64,000 bases of DNA from Croceicoccus gelatinilyticus (GTDB lineage: Bacteria; Pseudomonadota; Alphaproteobacteria; Sphingomonadales; Sphingomonadaceae): NCBI RefSeq assembly GCF_018398395.1, contig NZ_JAHCBF010000006.1, positions 62,001 through 126,000 of the forward strand, written 5' to 3'. Of this stretch, positions 26,460 through 35,732 are shown piece by piece. Below the pieces are notes generated by a model. The model saw only the letters and a program-made list of their open reading frames with translations, did not search any database and was not told the origin of the DNA. A program made the translations under genes and the position numbers. How positions within the stretch are numbered: position 1 is the first letter of the stretch; the number at the start of each line of letters is the position of its first letter.

Positions 26460-26517
26460 CTGTCTGCCCCTCAGAGTTCCGCCCAAGTCTGTCGGCCCCT
26501 CAGAGTTCCGCCCAAGT
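26460..26517. repeat. 29-bp tandem repeat, two copies
   Basis: The unit CTGTC(T/G)GCCCCTCAGAG... is 29 bases and occurs head to tail at 26460-26488 and 26489-26517, with one mismatch. It lies about 240 bases before rplK, at the point where the AT-rich cassette gives way to host-like sequence. No gene is seen in the stretch 26275-26759; the rest holds the rplK leader. Confidence 0.85.
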
Positions 26518-26606
26518 TTATCGGAACATCACCCCGTTTGTCACAGCCTGACTGAATGAACTTGGTTAAAATCCCGCTAAACGGGCCGGGAGACGGGGGG
26601 AATCGC

Positions 26607-26634
26607 TTGCATTCACCCGCAAAACCGCTAAGTG
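26607..26634 (+). promoter_or_regulatory. candidate sigma70-type promoter of rplK-rplA
   Basis: TTGCAT at 26607-26612 and TAAGTG at 26629-26634 are 16 bases apart, about 125 bases before rplK. The boxes are imperfect, so this is a guess by position. A strong ribosome-binding site, AAAGGAGG at 26747-26754, precedes the rplK ATG. Confidence 0.3.
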
Positions 26635-26759
26635 CGCGCCTTCGCTTGCCTTCGGGCGGGTGATTCCGTGCGGGAGGCGTCCAGCGGGCGCTGTATGTAC
26701 CGCTTATCAGGAGGATCGCTTTCGAAAGGGGCGGTCCGACAGTGTGAAAGGAGGCCATC

Positions 26760-27191
26760 ATGGCCAAGAAGATCGAGGGCTATATCAAGCTCCAGGTGCC
26801 CGCCGGCACCGCCAACCCGTCCCCGCCGATCGGCCCTGCGCTGGGTCAGCGCGGCGTGAACATCATGGAATTCTGCAAGGCGTTCAACGCTGCCACGCAG
26901 GACCTTGAAAAGGGCATGCCGATCCCGACGACCATCACGGTCTACGCCGATCGCAGCTTCACGTTCACGACCAAGTCGCCGCCGGCTTCGTTCCTGATCA
27001 AGAAGGCCGCCAAGCTGAAGTCGGGCTCGAAGGAGCCGGGCAAGGTTTCGGCCGGAACCATCAAGCGTTCGGTCCTCGCAGAGATCGCCGAACAGAAGAT
27101 GGCCGACCTCAACGCGAACGACATCGAACAGGCTACCAAGATCATCGAAGGCAGCGCGCGTTCGATGGGCCTCGAAGTGGTGGAGGGCTGA
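26760..27191 (+). CDS. rplK: 50S ribosomal protein L11
   Basis: 143 residues. The N-terminal [36 protein letters not shown] is the classic L11 signature. The C-terminal rRNA-binding domain has [23 protein letters not shown]. It forms the GTPase-associated centre of the large subunit. It has a perfect Shine-Dalgarno sequence and is followed 4 bases later by rplA. Confidence 0.98.
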   Translation: MAKKIEGYIKLQVPAGTANPSPPIGPALGQRGVNIMEFCKAFNAATQDLEKGMPIPTTITVYADRSFTFTTKSPPASFLIKKAAKLKSGSKEPGKVSAGTIKRSVLAEIAEQKMADLNANDIEQATKIIEGSARSMGLEVVEG

Positions 27192-27195
27192 TCAC

Positions 27196-27894
27196 ATGGC
27201 AAAGCTGACCAAGAAGCAGAAGTCGCTGGCCGAAAAGCTGGACAACGAAAAGCTCTACGGCGTTGAAGAAGCGCTGAAGACCCTGCGCGACCTGAAGAGC
27301 GCGAAGTTCGACGAAACCGTCGAAGTCGCGATGAACCTCGGTGTCGACCCGCGTCACGCCGACCAGATGGTCCGCGGCATGGTCTCGCTCCCCTCGGGTA
27401 CCGGCAAGGACGTCAAGGTCGCCGTGTTCGCTCGCGGTGACAATGCCGAGAAGGCTCTGGCCGCCGGTGCCGACAAGGTCGGCGCCGAAGACCTCATGGA
27501 AGACATGCAGAACGGCAACCTCGATTATGACCGCGTCATCGCGACGCCGGACATGATGGGCGTCGTCGGCCGCCTCGGTAAGGTTTTGGGCCCCAAGGGC
27601 CTGATGCCGAACCCGAAGCTGGGCACCGTCACTCCGAACGTCGAACAAGCCATCAAGGACGCCAAGGGCGGCCAGGTCGAGTTCCGCGTCGAGAAGCTGG
27701 GCATCATTCACTCGGGCATCGGCAAGCTGTCGTTCTCGGACGACGCGCTGAAGGCGAACTTCGACGCATTCGTCGACGCGATCGTCAAGGCCAAGCCCTC
27801 GGGCGCCAAGGGCAAGTACGTCAAGAAGGTCACCGTGACTTCCTCGATGGGCCCGGGCCTGAAGATCGACCTCGCCGAAGTCGAAGGCGCCTGA
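27196..27894 (+). CDS. rplA: 50S ribosomal protein L1
   Basis: 232 residues, of normal length. It carries the L1 signature [22 protein letters not shown] near residue 125 and [24 protein letters not shown] near the N-terminus. L1 binds 23S rRNA at the L1 stalk and, in many bacteria, represses its own operon. It ends the rplKA unit, which is closed by a strong terminator. Confidence 0.98.
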   Translation: MAKLTKKQKSLAEKLDNEKLYGVEEALKTLRDLKSAKFDETVEVAMNLGVDPRHADQMVRGMVSLPSGTGKDVKVAVFARGDNAEKALAAGADKVGAEDLMEDMQNGNLDYDRVIATPDMMGVVGRLGKVLGPKGLMPNPKLGTVTPNVEQAIKDAKGGQVEFRVEKLGIIHSGIGKLSFSDDALKANFDAFVDAIVKAKPSGAKGKYVKKVTVTSSMGPGLKIDLAEVEGA

Positions 27895-27923
27895 TCGCCG
27901 CGACCTTCTCGAAGGTTCATGAA

Positions 27924-27960
27924 AAAAAGGGCCGGGGGGCATGTCCTCCCGGCCCTTTTT
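27924..27960 (+). terminator. rho-independent terminator after rplA
   Basis: A 13-bp stem, AAAAAGGGCCGGG (27924-27936) with CCCGGCCCTTTTT (27948-27960), ends in a T-run. It lies 30 bases after the rplA stop. The usual rplJ-rplL-rpoB genes do not follow in this window. Confidence 0.9.
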
Positions 27961-28118
27961 CTTTGTCTGCAAACTGCGGCTGATACTGTCCTACAGGCCG
28001 ACAGGCGGGCTAGCGTCGACGTCGCTCTGTGAAATCGTCGAAATTCCTCGCCAACCTGTCAACCGAACGGTGACGGGCGAAACCTACGCAATCCTGCGGC
28101 TCTCAGTCCGATGATGCA

Positions 28119-28146
28119 GGGTGACAGGGTGTAACCTTTGTCACCC
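28119..28146. repeat. 8-bp inverted repeat beyond the CinA-like gene
   Basis: GGGTGACA (28119-28126) and TGTCACCC (28139-28146) form a perfect inverted repeat with a 12-base spacer. It lies about 20 bases past the stop of the minus-strand molybdopterin-binding protein gene. Without a T-run it could be a protein-binding site or a weak terminator. The rest of 27961-28166 shows nothing. Confidence 0.5.
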
Positions 28147-28166
28147 GAGGCAATTCGCGTCGGCGT

Positions 28167-28928
28167 TCAGATACCGCCCGGCGTGAAGTCGTAGCCCATT
28201 TCGCCAAGCCCTTCGCAAAGGCTGTCGATCACGCTCTTGATCGTGTCCTCGCTGGTCGAGCGGACGACGAAGTTCGCGCCGACCCGGCCTTCGCGGAAGA
28301 AGGGATAGCTGCCGATCTGTGACCCTTCGTGGGCGCGTTCGAGTTCGAGCAGCAGTCCTGCGATCTCGCTTTCGGGCACCCATGCGCCGACGGTCTCGCT
28401 CATCAGTGGTTCGCCGCCTTCCAGCGATCCGGTCAGCGCGTCGAGCATGCCCGCCGTGATGTGCGGCACGCCTGCCATGACGTAGATATTCTCGACATGG
28501 ATTCCCGGTGCGCCCGAATAGCGGTTGGGGATCAGCGAAGCGCCCGCAGGCGTGCGCGCCATGCGCAACCGACCTTCGTTCACGCCGCCCTTGTCGGTGT
28601 AGTAATCTTCAAGGATCGCGCGCGCATCGGGGTGGATGATCACCTCCACGCCCAGCGCGGCGGAGACCGCGTCGACCGTAATGTCGTCATGCGTCGGGCC
28701 GATGCCGCCGGTGGTGAACAGGTAGTCGTTGCGCGCGCGCAAGATGTTCACCGCCTCCACAATGGCGTCCATGTCGTCGGACACGACGCGCACTTCGCGC
28801 AGGCGGATGCCCTGGATGCCAAGCCAGGTGGCGATCTGCGAGATGTTCTTGTCCTGGGTGCGGCCCGACAGGATCTCGTCACCGATGACGATGATGGCTG
28901 CGGTCCAGATGCGGCTTGGCTGGGTCAT
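28167..28928 (-). CDS. CinA-like molybdopterin-binding domain protein
   Basis: A 253-residue protein with the MoCF-biosynthesis fold of CinA and MoaB: IIVIGDEILSGRTQDKN at the start and YLFTTGGIGPTHDDITVDAV near residue 70. The C-terminal deamidase domain of full CinA is missing. Members often act in nucleotide or pyridine-nucleotide salvage, but the substrate is not defined. ATG 28928 follows AGGAGAGGCGCA, which fixes the start; the longer frame is non-coding. Confidence 0.88.
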   Translation of the reverse strand: MTQPSRIWTAAIIVIGDEILSGRTQDKNISQIATWLGIQGIRLREVRVVSDDMDAIVEAVNILRARNDYLFTTGGIGPTHDDITVDAVSAALGVEVIIHPDARAILEDYYTDKGGVNEGRLRMARTPAGASLIPNRYSGAPGIHVENIYVMAGVPHITAGMLDALTGSLEGGEPLMSETVGAWVPESEIAGLLLELERAHEGSQIGSYPFFREGRVGANFVVRSTSEDTIKSVIDSLCEGLGEMGYDFTPGGI

Positions 28929-29080
28929 TGCGCCTCTCCTGCCTTGTGGCGGCTTGCCGGTCAAATCCGATGTGGACGATGTCCGCATGACGTGGATTTT
29001 CACTTTACCTTCGCCACCGCAGCATTAGTTTCATCCTCAACCAATGCCTGACGAATAATCCCACACTAACGGAGACTTAG

Positions 29081-30682
29081 ATGACAAAGCGCCTTGCCGC
29101 TGCCTGCCTGTTCCTGTGCGCCAGCCATCCCGCGATCGCCGCCGCTGACGAGAAGGACGACATCGCCTTCATCATCGAGGAAGGGACCCAGCAGTCCGAA
29201 GCGATGGTGACGGCGTCCGAGCTGATGGACGGCATCGGCCCGCGTCTCACCAATTCGGCCAACATGGACCGTGCGCAGGACTGGGCCATCGCCAAGTTCG
29301 CGGACATGGGCCTCACCAACATCCACCGCGAGGAATTCGAGTTCGGTTACGGCTGGGACCTCGTTGACTGGTCGGCCACGATGGTCTCGCCCCGTCCGCT
29401 GCGCATGACCGCGCTGCCCCGTGCATGGTCGCCGCCGACGAACGGCGTGATCACCGGCGAAGTCGTCGTCGCGCCGATGAGCAAGGTCGAGCATTTTGCC
29501 GAATGGCGCGGCAAGCTTGCCGGCAAGATGGTGCTGATCTCGATGCCCGGCGAAACGAGCGAATCGGATGGTCCCGTCTTCAAGCGCTATACCGGCGAAG
29601 ACATTTCCAAGAAGGATGCCTTCAAGGAGGAAACCTACGATCCGCACGCGTGGGAAGAGCGCCTCGACAGCGCCGAGTTCAAGCAGAAGCTGGGCGAATT
29701 TCTGAAGGCGGAAGGCGCGCAGGCGATGGTGGCCATGTCCTACCGCGACGGGATGCTGGTCCACGGCACGGGATATGATTTCCGGGCAGGTGAAATTCTC
29801 GCGGTTCCGGCGATGGAACTGGCGCAGGAAGACTATCGCCGCCTCGTCCGCCTTGCGCAGACCGGCAAGGCGCCGACGATCTCGCTGTCGATCGATGCCT
29901 CGTTCGATACCGAGGACACGAAGGCCGCGAACGTCATCGCCGACATCAAGGGGCGCGATGCCAAGGCGGGCTATGTCATGGCCGGAGCACACTTCGACAG
30001 CTGGTTTGCAGGCGACGGCGCGGCGGACAACGGCGCGGGCACGATCGTGGTGATGGAAGCGGCGCGTATCCTTGCGCAGCTGCCGAAACCCAAGCGCACG
30101 ATCCGCTTCGCGCTGTGGTCGGGCGAAGAGCAGGGCCTGCTCGGCTCGCGCGCCTATATCGAGCAGCATCTTGCGACGCGTCCGGTCGACACCAGCCTTG
30201 CCCCGATGGCGCAGTTCCGTTCGTGGGGCAGCGCGTGGCCGGTCACGAAGAAGCCGGGTTATGACGACATGAAGGCCTATTTCAACATGGACAACGGCGG
30301 CGGGCGTTTCCGCGGCATCCATGCCGAAAGCGACTTTGGCGTGACCCCGCTGCTGTCGAAGTGGCTGGCGCCTTTCGCCTCGATGGACGCGGATCGCGTG
30401 GTGGCGGGCAAGACCGGCGGCACCGACCACGTCTATCTGCAGCGTATCGGGCTTCCGGCCTATCAGTTCATCCAGGACCCGCTGGACTACTTCAGCCGCG
30501 TGCACCACTCGAACCTCGACACGCTCGACCACTTGCGGGCCGAAGACTTGCGTCAGGCGTCGGTCGTGATGGCGGGGATGCTGTGGCAGGCGGCCAACAG
30601 CGACGAGGAACTGCCCCGCGCCGGTATCCCGACAGAGCCCAAGATCACCGACCCGTTCAAGGTCGCCGATCCGAACAAATGA
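29081..30682 (+). CDS. secreted M28-family zinc aminopeptidase
   Basis: A 533-residue protein with a signal peptide (cut near residue 22, after IAAA). A protease-associated insert lies at about residues 130-270. The catalytic domain has AGAHFDSW, DNGAG (metal ligands His and Asp), SGEEQGLLGS (catalytic and metal Glu) and a final HHSNLDTLD (His ligand). It should be a periplasmic or exported metallo-aminopeptidase. It is a single gene ending in a hairpin shared with convergent rimO. Confidence 0.92.
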   Translation: MTKRLAAACLFLCASHPAIAAADEKDDIAFIIEEGTQQSEAMVTASELMDGIGPRLTNSANMDRAQDWAIAKFADMGLTNIHREEFEFGYGWDLVDWSATMVSPRPLRMTALPRAWSPPTNGVITGEVVVAPMSKVEHFAEWRGKLAGKMVLISMPGETSESDGPVFKRYTGEDISKKDAFKEETYDPHAWEERLDSAEFKQKLGEFLKAEGAQAMVAMSYRDGMLVHGTGYDFRAGEILAVPAMELAQEDYRRLVRLAQTGKAPTISLSIDASFDTEDTKAANVIADIKGRDAKAGYVMAGAHFDSWFAGDGAADNGAGTIVVMEAARILAQLPKPKRTIRFALWSGEEQGLLGSRAYIEQHLATRPVDTSLAPMAQFRSWGSAWPVTKKPGYDDMKAYFNMDNGGGRFRGIHAESDFGVTPLLSKWLAPFASMDADRVVAGKTGGTDHVYLQRIGLPAYQFIQDPLDYFSRVHHSNLDTLDHLRAEDLRQASVVMAGMLWQAANSDEELPRAGIPTEPKITDPFKVADPNK

Positions 30683-30688
30683 TGCGGG

Positions 30689-30716
30689 AAGGGCGGGGCC
30701 GGCTGGCTCCGCCCTT
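30689..30716. terminator. bidirectional hairpin between M28 peptidase and rimO
   Basis: AAGGGCGG (30689-30696) pairs with CCGCCCTT (30709-30716), and the inner bases extend it to about 12 bp around a GGCT loop. Short T-runs on both strands suit a shared terminator for the convergent genes. Confidence 0.6.
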
Positions 30717-30722
30717 TCAGGT

Positions 30723-32090
30723 TCAGGGGACGATAACGCCGAACAGGTCGTGGGCGTCGGCGTCCTCGACCGTCACGTTGACGATGTCGCCCTGTCGGGC
30801 CGTTTCGGGCACGTCACGCAGGAAGACATTGCCGTCGATCTCGGGCGCGTCGGCCTGGCTGCGGCCCGTGGCGCCGATGTCGCCGTCCTTGTCCGGTTCG
30901 CCGACTTCGTCGAGGATGACGGGGATCGTGCGGCCGACCTTGGCGGAAAGCTTGGCCGCGCTGATCCGCTCGGTCACTTCCATCAGGCGGGCGTAACGCT
31001 CTTCCTTGACCTCTTCGGGCACCGGATTGGGCAGGGCATTGGCCTGCGCGCCTTCGACAGGTTCGAAGCGGAAGCCGCCGACACGGTCGAGCTGCGCTTC
31101 TTCCAGCCATTCGAGCAGGTATTTGAAGTCGTCCTCGGTCTCTCCGGGGAAGCCGACCACGAAGCTCGACCGCACCGCGATGTCGGGGCAGATCTCGCGC
31201 CAGGACTTCAACCGGTCGAGCACCTTGGCCTCGTTCGCCGGGCGTTTCATCGAGCGCAGGACCGACGGGCTGGCGTGCTGGAACGGAATGTCGAGATAGG
31301 GCGTCAGCAGCCCTTCGGCCATCAGCGGGATGACCGCGTCGACGTGCGGATAGGGATAGACGTAGTGCAGCCGCACCCACGGAACTTCGTTCTGCGGGGT
31401 GCGCAGCTTGCCCAGTTCGCGGGCAAGGTCGGTCATGTGCGTGCGGACGGGGTGGCCCTTCCACATCCGCTCTTCATGGCGAACATCGACGCCATAGGCC
31501 GAAGTGTCCTGCGAGATGACCAGCAGTTCCTTGGTGCCCGCCGCGACCAGCTTTTCCGCTTCGCGCAGGACGGCATCGATCCGGCGGCTGGCCAGCTTTC
31601 CGCGCAGGTCCGGGATGATGCAGAACGCGCAGGAGTGATTGCAGCCTTCGGAAATCTTCAGATAGCTGTAGTGGCGCGGCGTCAGCTTGATGTCGGGCTG
31701 CGGGATCAGGTCCACGAAGGGCCCGCGCGCGGCGGGCGCAGCCTCGTGTACGGCATCGACCACCTGTTCATACTGGTGCGCGCCGGTGACGGCGAGGACG
31801 TCGGGATACTTCGCGCGGATCAGCTCCGCCTCGTTGCCCATGCAGCCGGTCACGATGACACGACCGTTTTCGGCAATCGCCTCGCCGATCGCGTCGAGGC
31901 TTTCCTCTTTCGCGGAATCGAGGAAGCCGCAGGTATTGACCAGCACGACGTCGGCGCCTTCGTAATCGGCGCTCATGGAATAACCGTCGGCGCGCAGCTT
32001 CGTGAGGATGCGTTCGGAATCGACGAGCGCCTTGGGACAGCCGAGGCTGACCATGCCGACTTTGGGGGAGGGAGCGATTTCTTGAGCCAT
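30723..32090 (-). CDS. rimO: ribosomal protein S12 methylthiotransferase RimO
   Basis: A 455-residue radical-SAM enzyme that adds a methylthio group to an aspartate of ribosomal protein S12. The N-terminal UPF0004 domain has cluster ligands Cys18, Cys54 and Cys83. The radical-SAM CxxxCxxC is at Cys150, Cys154 and Cys157. A TRAM domain closes the protein (residues about 390-455). [13 protein letters not shown] is typical of RimO rather than MiaB. Confidence 0.95.
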   Translation of the reverse strand: MAQEIAPSPKVGMVSLGCPKALVDSERILTKLRADGYSMSADYEGADVVLVNTCGFLDSAKEESLDAIGEAIAENGRVIVTGCMGNEAELIRAKYPDVLAVTGAHQYEQVVDAVHEAAPAARGPFVDLIPQPDIKLTPRHYSYLKISEGCNHSCAFCIIPDLRGKLASRRIDAVLREAEKLVAAGTKELLVISQDTSAYGVDVRHEERMWKGHPVRTHMTDLARELGKLRTPQNEVPWVRLHYVYPYPHVDAVIPLMAEGLLTPYLDIPFQHASPSVLRSMKRPANEAKVLDRLKSWREICPDIAVRSSFVVGFPGETEDDFKYLLEWLEEAQLDRVGGFRFEPVEGAQANALPNPVPEEVKEERYARLMEVTERISAAKLSAKVGRTIPVILDEVGEPDKDGDIGATGRSQADAPEIDGNVFLRDVPETARQGDIVNVTVEDADAHDLFGVIVP

Positions 32091-32247
32091 TTGCCGCGCC
32101 GATACACGCGACGGGCCGTGCGCGCCAGCGGTTCGTTGTCCGCAAGGCGCCGGTGCTGCCCTTAAAGTTTGCGCATTTTACGTGTAGGGCCGGTTGCAGG
32201 GGTAACCTTTCCCGCCCGGACAGCGGGATCAGCGAAACGGAGTTCGG

Positions 32248-32646
32248 ATGGGTCCTGTCGACTGGATTGGCGTGTTTCTCGCCGCGGTGGCGGCCATGGT
32301 GGTCGCGGGGATCTGGTACAAGCTCTTCGCGCGCCCGCTGGCGGTAATGGCAGGGCCAGGCGGTCTAGAAGTGCGGCGCAGGCCGTTCACGACCATCTTC
32401 TTCACTTTTCTGCTGGTGCTGGTTTCCGCCGCGATGCTGGGGCACATGTTCGCGCGCCTGTCCGATCCGTCGAAGTGGTGGCTCTACCCGATGATGAGCG
32501 GGGGCGTGGCGCTGTTCTTCGTGATCCCCGCGCTCTGGACCAATTACCTGCACCAGCGGAACCCGCGCGCGATTGCATTGATCGATGCGGGCTTCTGGCT
32601 TTGCGCCTATCTGGCGATGGGCTTTACGTTTTTCGCGCGCAGCTAG
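32248..32646 (+). CDS. DUF1761 membrane protein
   Basis: A 132-residue protein with four membrane helices. VAAMVVAGIWYKLFARP at the first helix and the Trp-rich SKWWLYPMMSGG are typical of DUF1761, a small family of unknown function. ATG 32248 is preceded by CGGAGTTCGG. It stands alone. Confidence 0.8.
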   Translation: MGPVDWIGVFLAAVAAMVVAGIWYKLFARPLAVMAGPGGLEVRRRPFTTIFFTFLLVLVSAAMLGHMFARLSDPSKWWLYPMMSGGVALFFVIPALWTNYLHQRNPRAIALIDAGFWLCAYLAMGFTFFARS

Positions 32647-32652
32647 GCGCGG

Positions 32653-33036
32653 TCATTCGCTGATGGGCGTGACGCGATAGGACTGGCTGCCGTCGTCGCG
32701 GGTCGACAGGAAACTGCCGTCGGCATCGGGCGGGCCGTTGGTCCAGCACCGTTCCTGCCGGTCCTCTCCGTCGCCTTCGGGATCGAAGCACATCTTCGCT
32801 CCGTCCACGCGCCAAGTACCGCCGTCGACGGGACCGCTGTCGTCCATGTCGACGTAAGTGCCATCCTCGGCAAGGCGGGTCTTGACGTAAATCGTGGTCT
32901 CGTCACCCACGCCGTACGTACCGGGCACGGCCTCGAACCCCGCGACTTCGGGGGAGGGGACGGCTTGGCTCTCTCCAGGTGCCTGGGAGCAAGCGGCGAG
33001 GCCGATTGCGGCGATGCAGGTGATAAGGCGCTTCAT
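32653..33036 (-). CDS. hypothetical lipoprotein
   Basis: A 127-residue protein with a lipoprotein signal ending GLAAC (Cys16). The mature domain has two Cys (KMCFDPEG and ERCWTN) and a repeated beta pattern with GTYVDMDDSGPVDGGTW. The last third has WTNGPPDADGSFLSTRDDG. The family is not recognised with certainty. It ends 7 bases from the stop of the convergent DUF1761 gene. Confidence 0.65.
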   Translation of the reverse strand: MKRLITCIAAIGLAACSQAPGESQAVPSPEVAGFEAVPGTYGVGDETTIYVKTRLAEDGTYVDMDDSGPVDGGTWRVDGAKMCFDPEGDGEDRQERCWTNGPPDADGSFLSTRDDGSQSYRVTPISE

Positions 33037-33084
33037 GTGTCCCCCTCGCTTCCGTGGCGCGTGGAGTAACACGAGACGCGAAGG

Positions 33085-33522
33085 TCAGGCCAGCGCGTCG
33101 GGTCCGAAGGCGCTGGGCAGCAGGGCCGAGATAGTGCGGACCTCGACAGAATCGCCGCTCGCACTGGCCGAGACAATCTCGACGTCATGGCCCGAAAGCG
33201 CCGCCGCCTCGTAAATCGCCTGACGGCAACCGCCGCAAGGCGTCACGACATCGCTTCCCGCAATCGCGCCGTCCTGCAACGGGCCGCCGGCGACCGCAAT
33301 GCGGACCACGTTCTTCAGCCCGAAAGCGTGCTGCGCCGCCGTCAGCGCCGACTGCTCGGCACAGATGCCAAGGCGGTAGCAGGCGTTTTCCATGTTCGCG
33401 CCGGTGACGACCGTGCCGTCGGCGGCCTCGACCGCCGCGCCCACGTGAAAGCCGGAATAGGGCGCATGGGCCTTGGCCGCAGCCTCGCGGGCGCGGGCGA
33501 TCAGGGTGTCGTGACCGGACAT
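33085..33522 (-). CDS. cdd: cytidine deaminase
   Basis: A 145-residue zinc enzyme that deaminates cytidine and deoxycytidine for pyrimidine salvage. The metal site is Cys54 with catalytic Glu56 (CAEQSAL), plus Cys96 and Cys99 (PCGGCRQ). PYSGFHVGAAVEA near the N-terminus is also typical. This is the short tetrameric type. It starts only 3 bases past the stop of bfr on the same strand, which suggests co-transcription. Confidence 0.95.
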   Translation of the reverse strand: MSGHDTLIARAREAAAKAHAPYSGFHVGAAVEAADGTVVTGANMENACYRLGICAEQSALTAAQHAFGLKNVVRIAVAGGPLQDGAIAGSDVVTPCGGCRQAIYEAAALSGHDVEIVSASASGDSVEVRTISALLPSAFGPDALA

Positions 33523-33525
33523 GAA

Positions 33526-34008
33526 TTACTCGTCGTGGACGGACTTCGAGTTGAGCTGGACGTAGTTTTCGATACCCATCCGCTCGATCATGTCGAACTG
33601 CTTTTCGAGGTGATCCACGTGATCTTCCTCACTGTCGAGGATCGACGTGAACAGGTCGCGGCTGACGTAGTCGCGCACTTCCTCGCAATGCGCGATGGCG
33701 TCGCGCAGCAGGGGAATAGCCTCGTTCTCAAGCGCGAGGTCGGCCTTGAGGATTTCCTCGACGTTCTCGCCGATCTTCAGCTTTCCGATCGCCTGGAAGT
33801 TGGGCAGCCCGTCAAGGAACAGGATACGGTCGGCCAGCTGGTCGGCGTGCTTCATCTCGTCGATTGATTCGTGCCGCTCGAACTCGGCCAGCTTCGCCAC
33901 GCCCCAGTTGTCGAGCATGCGGTAGTGCAGCCAGTACTGGTTGACCGCGGTAAGTTCGTTGGTGAGCGCCTTGTTCAGGTACTCGATGACTTTCGCGTCA
34001 CCCTTCAT
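33526..34008 (-). CDS. bfr: bacterioferritin
   Basis: 160 residues, a 24-mer haem ferritin storing iron. The ferroxidase ligands are present in NELTAVNQY, HESIDEMKHAD, LENEAIPLLRDAI and SEEDHVDHLE. The Met in DEMKHAD is the haem ligand. The bacterioferritin-associated ferredoxin gene lies 100 bases upstream on the same strand, its functional partner for iron release. Confidence 0.96.
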   Translation of the reverse strand: MKGDAKVIEYLNKALTNELTAVNQYWLHYRMLDNWGVAKLAEFERHESIDEMKHADQLADRILFLDGLPNFQAIGKLKIGENVEEILKADLALENEAIPLLRDAIAHCEEVRDYVSRDLFTSILDSEEDHVDHLEKQFDMIERMGIENYVQLNSKSVHDE

Positions 34009-34107
34009 CGGACCGGACTCCTGCTTTCAGATCAGGGAGCCTTGATGGTCGCTTGGTACCGCAGGCGCAAGGGTAAACGCCTGTTGAGAATGCCTCTTAT
34101 CCGCGGT

Positions 34108-34284
34108 TCAGGCGGCGCAGGCGCAGCCCATTTCGCACAGGATGTCGTTCGCGTCGTCAAGGCACTGGCGGCACTGCGGCTCGTGGCCGAGCTCACGATA
34201 GATTTCCTCCGCGTCGCCGCCGCACAGGGGGGCGAGAGTGCGGAAGTCTTTTTCCCGGATTGCGTTGCAGATGCAAAGGTACAT
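34108..34284 (-). CDS. bfd: bacterioferritin-associated ferredoxin (2Fe-2S)
   Basis: A 58-residue protein with the BFD-like [2Fe-2S] site: CICNAI at Cys4 and Cys6, and later CRQC. It delivers electrons to bacterioferritin to free stored iron. ATG 34284 gives the normal short form; the extension to 34347 has no family similarity. A Fur-like sequence lies just upstream, so iron control is likely. Confidence 0.92.
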   Translation of the reverse strand: MYLCICNAIREKDFRTLAPLCGGDAEEIYRELGHEPQCRQCLDDANDILCEMGCACAA

Positions 34285-34320
34285 CGTCGAATCGGCCTCT
34301 CCGTTGCCTCTGCGAATCTT

Positions 34321-34339
34321 GTTAATGAGAATTGATTGC
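34321..34339 (-). promoter_or_regulatory. possible Fur/Irr-type operator before bfd
   Basis: GTTAATGAGAATTGATTGC matches 12 of 19 positions of the classical Fur box and lies 37 bases before the bfd start. The gene's role in iron release fits control by iron. The call is by resemblance only. Confidence 0.4.
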
Positions 34340-34366
34340 AAAATCAAATGGTGATTGTGCGTTGGC

Positions 34367-35623
34367 TCAGGTGGCTATCTTTGCCTTGCGGATTCCGACG
34401 CCTGCCAGCATGCGCCACAGCCCTTCGAGCGGCCCGATTCCAAAGCGCGATAGCCACGGTTTCGACCAGCCGAGGATCAGCACCCAGCCCAGCAGCACAA
34501 AGGCCATCAGCGCCGTGTGGCCGTATTCGCGGGCACCGAGGTTCAGGCCCCAGCCGTGGAACAGGAACGTCATTACCACGGTCGAGCCCAAGTAGTTGCT
34601 GAAGGCCATACGCCCCGCCGCGACGATCCGCTGGCCCAGCCACCCGTGAGCGATCACCGCACCAAACAGCGCGATCAGCGCGAGGTAGCTTGCGGTCGTG
34701 AAAAACCTTCCGAACATGCCGATGCGATAGGGCAGCAGGTTGGCGGCCACGATGTCGAAGCCTTGCGAGGCGAGATAGGTCAGCATCCCTCCATACCAAC
34801 CCAGCCCGACTGCCGCGCCGACGATGGCGATCACCACCAGCCACTTGCGCGGCCATCGGCCCGTGAAGAAGCCGCTGCGCGCCAGCCCCATCCCGCACAG
34901 CATCAAGGGCAGCGCCTCGAACACCGCCTCCGCCGCCAGCGTGAAAGGGTAGGTCGGCATCACCGTCATCCGGTATCGCAGCGCTTCGAAGAAGGGCAGG
35001 GCATATTCCGCCATCTTCATGCCCGACCGCTCGGCAAAGAAGGCCACGTTCTGCGCGACGAACTGGGCCTCCATCGACGTGGCCGTTCCCGCGTGAACCG
35101 CGTGGGATGCGGCCAGCGTCGACCAGACCTGACCGGCAGCGGCGAAGCTTACGAACAGGTAACCCCCAATTCCCATGATGAAGAGCCGCGATGGCGGCAG
35201 GTCCTTGAAGAACAGCGCGACCATCCCCGCGATCGCGTAAGTGAACAGGATGTCGCCCCACCAGAATAGCGCAAAGTGCAGGTAGCCGAAGATCGCCAGC
35301 CACAAGAGGCGCCGGACCTGTTCGACGATGCGCGTCCCTTCGTCCCCGCGAGACAGGAACAGCGCAAGGCTGACCCCGAACAGAGTTGCGAACAGGGCGC
35401 GCATCTTTCCTTCGAAAAACAGCCACGTGATCGTGAAGGTTGCCCAGTCCTGCCCTTGCGCATGGCCGTGCCAGTCGGGCGTGCCGGCCGCGAGTCCCGG
35501 GCCAGCCATCGTCGTCACGTTGATCACCAGGATGCCAAGGATCGCAAAACCGCGGGCAAGGTCGATGACGGGGATTCTTCGGTGTTCTGCAACCACTTGC
35601 GGCTGCGAATTGTCGTCCGTCAT
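34367..35623 (-). CDS. DUF418 membrane protein
   Basis: A 418-residue protein with about ten membrane helices. The N-terminal RIPVIDLARGFAILGILVINV and the FEGKMRALFATLFGVSL stretch define the DUF418/YeiB family. The C-terminal part has FSNYLGSTVVMTFLFHGWGL. The function is unknown; these proteins resemble membrane acyltransferases in layout. It stands alone. Confidence 0.88.
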   Translation of the reverse strand: MTDDNSQPQVVAEHRRIPVIDLARGFAILGILVINVTTMAGPGLAAGTPDWHGHAQGQDWATFTITWLFFEGKMRALFATLFGVSLALFLSRGDEGTRIVEQVRRLLWLAIFGYLHFALFWWGDILFTYAIAGMVALFFKDLPPSRLFIMGIGGYLFVSFAAAGQVWSTLAASHAVHAGTATSMEAQFVAQNVAFFAERSGMKMAEYALPFFEALRYRMTVMPTYPFTLAAEAVFEALPLMLCGMGLARSGFFTGRWPRKWLVVIAIVGAAVGLGWYGGMLTYLASQGFDIVAANLLPYRIGMFGRFFTTASYLALIALFGAVIAHGWLGQRIVAAGRMAFSNYLGSTVVMTFLFHGWGLNLGAREYGHTALMAFVLLGWVLILGWSKPWLSRFGIGPLEGLWRMLAGVGIRKAKIAT

Positions 35624-35732
35624 GTCCGGCGTCGGCCTTTTTATCGCGCTATCCGGTCAGTCTTAACGCAAAATTAGGGTTACACCGCAAGAGTGGCAGC
35701 CAGCATATCAGTGTCACTGAAGGGGATCATCG

